DNA of 64,000 bases from NCBI GenBank assembly GCA_017311185.1, contig JAESUZ010003526.1:992001-1056000 (forward strand). The letters are read 5' to 3'. Below, in pieces: positions 39,001 through 46,700 of the stretch. Origin of the DNA: Proteles cristata cristata. Lineage: Eukaryota > Chordata > Mammalia > Carnivora > Hyaenidae. The notes under the pieces were generated by a model. The model did no database searches. It worked only from the letters and a program-made list of their open reading frames with translations, and was not told the origin of the DNA. Each line of letters starts with the position of its first letter. Within the stretch, counting starts at the first letter, position 1. The translations under genes and the position numbers were made by a program.

Positions 39001-42000
39001 GATCTTGCATTTCTATCGTGCCCCCTGGACCCCCGCCCGCCCTGCCGCCTAGGACCACACATTGCATTGAATTGTCATATGTCCTTAACCCCTTGTAAAT
39101 TTTTTTTTAATGTTTATTAATTCCTGGGACAGAGAGAGACAGCATGAGTGGGGGAGGGGCAGAGAGAGAAGGAGACACAGAATCTGAAACAGGCCTCAAG
39201 CTCTGAGCTGTCAGCACAGAGCCCGACGCGGGGCTTATACCCACTAACTGAGATCATGACCTGAGCCGAAGTCGGACACTTAACTGACTGAGCCACCCAG
39301 GTGCCCCGTCCTTTGCCCCTTTTAATCCACAGCAGTGGTTCTCAACCAGGGGGGTGTCATTGGATTTTGTCCCATTGAGGACATTTGGAGGAGTGTGCAG
39401 ACATTATGGGAGGTCACAATTGAGGGGGCTGCCCCTGGCATCTAGTGAGAAGAAGCCAAGGGCACCGTAAACAGCCTGTGACACACAGGATGGCCCCCAC
39501 AACAAAGGTCAGTAGTGCCAAGGTTGAACAGCCCTGATCTAGAACACTCCCACTTTTTTTCTTTAGTGACAGTGACCTTTCTGCAGAAATTGAGCAAAAG
39601 TCACATAACCTAGAATCCGCCGTTTTTGAAGTTTACTGGCATTTCGTACATCCGCAGTGTGGTGCAGCCACCATTTCTCCCTGGTTTCGAACATCACATT
39701 CCCTGGAAAACACCCCTACCCATTAAGTTATCACCCCCAGGCTATGAATTTGCCTGTGACAGAAGGTCTGTGACCTTCTGCGTCCAGCGTCTGTCACTGA
39801 GTGTCATGTCTTTGATGTTCATCCAGGCTGTTGGGCGCTGGGACATAGTTCTTTGTCACGGCTGGACGGCACTCTGTTGCGTGTGGGTACGACGCGGCTC
39901 TTTTACAATTTGCCCATTGATGGGCACCGGAGTTGCTTCCACCTTTGGCGCTAAGGCTGTTACATTCATTCATGTGCCAGCTTCCTACATACCTAGCATT
40001 TCATTCCTCCAGGGTTAGAATTGCTGGGTCATGTCCTAATTTTATGTTTAACTTTCTGAGAAGTCATCAAACTGTTTTCCACAGCAGCCATACCATTTTA
40101 CATCCCTACCAGCCATATATACAGGTTCTGATTTCTGTACATCCTTCCCGACACTTATTTCCTGATTTATAAAAATGTTTATTTATTTAGAGAGAGAGAG
40201 AGCAGGGGAGGGGCAGAGGGAGAGAGAACCCTAAGGAGGCTCCGTGCTGTCAGCACTGAGCCCGACATGGAGCTCCGTCTCATGAACCGTGAGATCATGA
40301 CCTGAGCCGAAATCAAGAGTTGGACGCCTGATCGTCCAGAGCCACCCAAGCATCCCCTCCTGATTTTTGTATTATAGTCTCCCTACTGGGTTGAAGTAGT
40401 TCTTTGGTGTAGTTTTGACCTGCATTTCTCTAATGGCATAAGATGTTAGCATCTTTTCATGTGCTTGTCCATTTGTATATCTTCTTCAGGGAAATGTCTA
40501 TTCAGATTTTTTGCTTATTTTTAAAATTAGGTTGTTTGCCTTTTTATTGTTGAATTGTAAGAATATTTTATATACTCTAGACTAACATGACTGTGATATC
40601 ATGACCTGAGCTGAAACCGAGAGTTGGACACTTAATAGACTGAGCCACCCAGGTGCCCCACTTATATGTGGCATCTAAAGAAAAAACCGAACTTGTAGAA
40701 ACAGACTCTAGAATGTTAGTTGCCAGGGCCTGGGATGGTGGAGGAAATGGGGAGATGTTGGTCAGAGGGCACAAACTTCCAGTTATAAGTTCAACAAATT
40801 CTGGGGCTCTAATGTACAATATGGTAACTGTAAATTATTAATTAACTTACAGTTGTCATATACTTGAAGAATCACATACCTGAAAGTTACTGCACACACA
40901 CAAAATTGTCATCATGTGAAGTAATAGATGTGTTAACTAATCTTATTGTGGTAATCATTTTGCCCTGTGTCTGTGTATCAAATCCTTATGATGTACACCT
41001 TGAACTTACGCAGTGTTATGTGTCAGACACATCTCAGTAAAGCTCGGGGGGGGGTGGGTAATGACTGACTATAAATGTTTGAGTTTATTTCTTGACTCTC
41101 AGTTCTTTCCATTGATCTATATCCCCATCTTTATTCTCTTACCACATTTGATTAATACAGCTTTATCATTAGTTCTGAATTAGGGAAGTGTGAGTCCTCC
41201 ACCTTTATTCTTTCTTGTTTAAGATTGTTCTGGCTCTTTGGGGTCCCTTGTGTTTCCATGTTTCAGGAATTTATGGTCAGTTCACTTCTGTCAGAAAAGC
41301 AGTTGGGATTCTGATGAGGAATGCATTAAATCTCTAGATCACTCTGGGGAGCATTGCCATCCTAACAGTATGAATATTTACATCCATGAACCTGGGCTAT
41401 TTTTCCAGTTATGTATATTTTCTTTAATTTCTTTGAACAGTGTTTTTTTTTTTAATGTTTATTTTATTTTTGAGAGATATGAGGTGTGAATCAGGGAAGT
41501 GGTAGAGGGGAGACACAGAATTGGAAGCAGCTCTAGGCTCTGAGCTGTCAGGCTCTGAGCCATTGTCAGATGCTTAACCGTCTGAACCACCCAGGGGCTC
41601 CTGAGCAGTGTTTTATTTCTGAGAGAGAGAGAGAGAGGCAGCGTGAGCAGGGGACGGTCAGATAGAGAGGGAGATACAGAATCTGAAGCAGGCTCCAGGC
41701 TCTGAGCTGTCAGCACATGTGGGGCTCGTGAGATCATGACCTGAGCCGAAGTTGGACACTTAGCTGCTTAACCTACTGAGCCACCCAGGTGCCCCACCTG
41801 AGCAGTGTTTTAATAGTTTTCACGGTACAAATCTTTCACCTCTTTGATTAAATTTATTTCTAGGTATTTTATTCTTTGCTTTGCTTTTATAAATGAAGTT
41901 GTTTTCTTAGTTTCTTCTTTAGATTGTTCATTGCTGGCATATAGAAACGACTGATTTTGTGTTACCTAACAGCATTGGTGCATTAACTTTAGTAGTTCCT

Positions 42001-43692
42001 TGTGGATTCTTTGGTATTTTATATATATAGATAGGATCATTGTCATTTGCTGATCCAAATAGTTTTACTTCTTTCTGTCTGATCTGGATACCTTTTATTT
42101 CTTTTTCTTGCCTGATTGCCCTGGCTAGCACCTCTCGTACAGTGTCAAATAACAGTGGTGAGGACGGGCATCCTTGTGTGTTCTGGATGTTATGGGAACG
42201 TTTTCAGTCTTTCATTAAGTATGATGTCAGCTTGGAGTTTTTCCACAATTGCCCTTTATCAGGTTGAGGAAGTTTCCATCTGTTGCTAGTTTCTTGGGTC
42301 GTTTTATCATGAAACATTAACTTTTTAAACATTTTGTCTTCGTTTTAATATAGAAACTTGTGTGTGTGTGTTTTATTCTGACCAGTGCTGATCCCTAAAG
42401 AAAAGCCCCCAATCACAGTTGTTGGCGATGTGGGAGGAAGGATCGCCATCATCGTGGTATGTAGACCCTGTTATTATCCTTGACTGTTGTATTTTGCCAA
42501 TGTTATTCTGCTGATTATTTGCTAATTATGTGGGGATAGCGGTAAGGCCAGGTACGTCTCATTTAAGTTGGTACCTTGTGCTAAATGTTTACTTTGGTCC
42601 AAAAATTGACAATTATTATCATTAGCTTATTAAGAAATTATACCTCCTTAGTCAACTAAGATATTGTGCAGCTGATGGCCATATCCTGGGAAACTGTTTT
42701 GTGATAAAAGCGTTCAAGGTTGATTATTACTGTTTAAAGCACACATCCTCTTGCACTTCATAAAACCTTTGCACGAAAGGAGTACCTTTAGTGCCTGTAG
42801 AGTTAAAAGAGGAGTAAAATGAACACGTGGGCATCCCGCCACTCGGCTTGGAAACAGGACATTCTCCTGTCCCCCTGAAGCTGCCTCTGGGCGCCCCTGG
42901 TCTCCCTCTTCTCCCCCTCCCCCCCAGAGATTGTCAGCACCCGGAAAGTCATCATTTGTGCCCTTACTTGCCGTTACAGTAGCCATGAGTGCGTGCGTCC
43001 CTAAACACCAGGTTTTCTTTTACTCTTAGTAACTTTCAAGTTTTCAAGTATATGATACAGTATTAATAATTTACAATGACCATGGTGTACATTAGAGCCC
43101 CAGGGTTTGCTGAACTTATAACTGGAAGTTTGTGCCCTCTGAGCAACACCTCCCCATTTCCTCCACCACCCCAGGCCCTGGCAACTAACATTGCGTTGTC
43201 TGTCTCTACGAGTTCGGCTTTTTCTTTAGATGCTTTTGGACACTTATCTGACTGAGCCACCCAGGCGCCTCAACCAGTAGCACTTTTAAAGTAATATGCA
43301 TTGGCGTGCCTGGGTGACTCAGTCCATTGAGCATCTGACTTCAGTTCAGGTTACGATCTCATGGTTCGTGGGTTCAAGCCCGGCATTGGCTTGTGCTGAC
43401 AGCTAAGAGCCTGAAGCCTGCTTCGGATTCTGTGTCCCCTTCTCTCCCCCACCCTAACTTCTGCTCTGTCTTTCTCAAAAATAAACATTTTTAAAAATGT
43501 AAAAAGGGGGGCGCCTGGGTGGCTCAGTTGGTTAAGTGGTCAACTTCAGCCCAGGTCATGATCTCACAGTTCACAGGTTCAAGCCCACGTCGGGATCTAT
43601 GCTGACAGCCTGGAGCATGCTTTGGATTCTGTTTCCCTCTCTCTCTGCCCGCCTCCGCCCCCCTGCCACCTCATACTCTGTCTCTCTCTCTC

Positions 43693-43737
<45 letters not shown>

Positions 43738-46700
43738 TATATGTAAAGTAATATGTATGGTTTTTTCTTTGGTCATAGTAGTATTAGTATGCATCCAAAA
43801 TAATATATATAGCAAAGATTATATATGTGAATATATATACACACACACATACATGACTATTCATTCAACTCTAGACAATGCTTGATACCTTAGTGGGCTT
43901 CAAACAACTTTGGAGCCTGGGTGTGATGAGGAAAGACTCCATTCTCCATCTCCTGTGTCTCTCTCCTGTGCATCTCCTTTCTGCTCACTCAAATGTGTGG
44001 AGGTTTTTGTCTGCAGCACCAGCTGAGCATCTTACAATTTAACTCCGTTCTGACACTGTCCGCCCAGAGCTAGGGTCCGACCCCTGGGGGTTTAGGGTCA
44101 GTCTTCCAAGACTGCTGCTGCCCTACTTCAGAGGCCCTGCTTTACCCACAGCCTCATACAGTCTACCGGAGGCTCCCGTGACCCCTTCTCAAGTTGGATT
44201 TATTTGCTAGAGCAGCTCACAGAAGTCCGGGAAACACATTTACCAGTTAATTAAAAGATATTGTAAAGGATACAGATGACGAGATCTGCATAGGGTGAGG
44301 TCTGGGAGGGTCCAGGGCACAAAATCTGCCATCCCCGTGGAGTTGGGGGTGCGTCACCCTCCCAGGATGTGGATGTGTTCGCCAGTCTGGAAGCTCTCCA
44401 AACCTCGAACTTTGGGGATTTTTAGGAGGCTCCCTCACGTAGGCCTCATGTAGGCAGTGTAGACTGGTGCATCACCAGCTCCATTTCCAGCCCCTTCCCC
44501 TCCCTGGAGGATGGGTGGGGGAGCTGGAAACTCCGAGTTCTCGTCATGGTTTGGTCTCCGTGGTGACCGGCCCCCATTCGGGAGCCCACCGAGACGCGCC
44601 TCCTTAGAGTAGAAGATGCTCCTGGTGTCCTTCCCACGTAGGGATTTACAAGGGTTTTAGGGGCCCTGTGCCAGCAACTGGGGGTGGAGACCACTATGTC
44701 TGTCCTGTCATACTGGGAATCTGTGCTCCATAGATGGGAAACCATTGGACTGCATGTTTTGTTAGAATGATAACTATTAGTGTTTCTCTTGTTATAAAAA
44801 CATATGTAAAAAGCGTATTTGCCATATGCCCAGTGGAGAAAATTTGGAAACTAAGGGAAACTAACAGGAAAAGGGGAGAGGGCTACCTCGAGTCAGAAGC
44901 CCTTCCTGACAGCTCTGTTATCCATTTCAGAATCCCAAAACCCTTCGGTGAACATTTCTGGAGACCCTCATTTCTGTGCGGGCACAGTCCAGGGCACACC
45001 AGGGGATAGCACCGAGAGGGAGACCCCAGGGGGCCTCGGGTGTGGCCGAGGGGCCACCTAGAGATGACAGGCACTGGGCAGAGGGGCCTCGCTGCGAAAG
45101 AGCAGCAAGGAATGTGGTGGGGTCACGGCACCTCGGATTTGCCGTGTGACCTTGCTGTCGGGGCATGTTAGATGCAGCAGCAGATTCAGTAGAGTAGAAT
45201 TGGACCCTTTCTGTTTCCTGGCTGCGTAAGCCCGCCTTTGCACACATGTTCACTTGCCTTCCACTCGCTCTGTGATTGGACAGGACGACATCATCGACGA
45301 TGTTGACAGCTTCCTCGCTGCGGCAGAGACCCTGAAGGAGAGAGGCGCCTATAAGATCTTTGTGATGGCGACTCATGGCTTGTTGTCCTCGGATGCTCCG
45401 CTGCTGATCGAAGAGTCTGCCATTGACGAGGTAACAGCTGCCATCGTGGGCGCCACTGCCCTGGCACTCGTGTGCCGCCCCCCGCCCCCCCCCATCCTGG
45501 TTATAGAGGGCTGGCAAAGGAGGAGTTCTTTTGTGGTTAAGAATGGATTGAAAATGTGGGTTATGTTTGCATTTTGTGAGCTGTGAGCCTCTGCCTTTGG
45601 CCCCTGGTAATGGTTCAGAGTCTCTAACTCATAAATGGAGCACATGGTGCACAGTGCTGTGCCTGAGCTCCGCCACAGCCCGCAGGGTCCCCGTCGGCGC
45701 CGCTTTTAGAGAGCATCAGAAAGGGGCAGTAACCTCTTAAGGTCACATGGCTGGGAAGCTAATCGTTTGCAATCAGACCTTAACTGGCCTGATGCCCACA
45801 CCCCGCCCTCTTGCTGGCACAGACGCCTGTGGGGTGAGATTGGGGGAGGCAGTGGGGCGCCTGGTGGCTCGGTCATTAAGCGTCTGGCTTCGGCTCAGGT
45901 CATGATCTCATGGTTCGTGGGTTCCAGCCCCGCATCAGGCTCTGTGCTGACAGCCAGCTCAGAGCCTGGAGCCTGTTTCAGATTCTGTATCTCCCTTTCT
46001 CTCTGACTCTCCCCTGCACTGTCTCTCTGTCTGTCTCTCTCAGAAATAATTAAAACACTTAAAAAAAATTTGTTTTAGAGACTGGGGGAGGCAGGCAGGT
46101 GGGGTGCATTCCCTCCAGGCTGAGGCCCAGCCACCCGGGGTTACTGGCCATGCTCTGTCCACCCCCCTGGGTCCACTGGCTTTCGTGCTTTGACTGCGCA
46201 CATCACATTTTTATTATCTCTTCTGAAATGGAAGTGTTTGGCTGTGTGTATTGCTGGGTATTAACTCTTACATTGGTCAGAATTGTTAAGATTGGTGAAA
46301 TCTTACACTGCATTTACTTTTCCAAGTCCCACGTTTCTACTCTTCAGCAGCAGATTTCCTTGAACTTGGCCCTGTGTTTATGGGTCCAAGGTGCCTTCGC
46401 ACAGATGGAGGCCAGGCTCACATGGCTCATGGGATCCAGCCTCCGTATCCACTGGACAGACATACTAAGGGACCAGGAGTGATGCTGCAGGCATTCAAGG
46501 CAGGAGCATCGATGCAGGATCCGCATGTTCAGCAGACTGGGAAGACTGTGGGCGTGAGGCCGCTCGCACTGCTGTCCTGTGGCTCTCACGGGTGCCATGT
46601 GCGGGGCGGGGCAAGCCGCGGGCCTTGGGGCAGCTGCCGGAGCCACACCTGCCGGAGCCCCCTGGCCGGCGGAGGAGGCATAAAAGTAGTGGAGGCTGCC

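Larger units (their letters stand above)
41075..42310 (-). mobile_element. LINE-1 ORF2 (RT domain) remnant in intron 8
   Basis: The minus-strand reading includes [16 protein letters not shown] and a degraded active-site block ([20 protein letters not shown]). It lies just upstream of exon 9 and is interrupted by two tandem SINEs at 41447-41796. Confidence 0.8.

Noticed and set aside
44927..45645. Minus-strand open frames of 196 and 90 codons around exon 10.
   Set aside because: They are antisense shadows of PRPSAP2 exon 10 and neighbouring intron.
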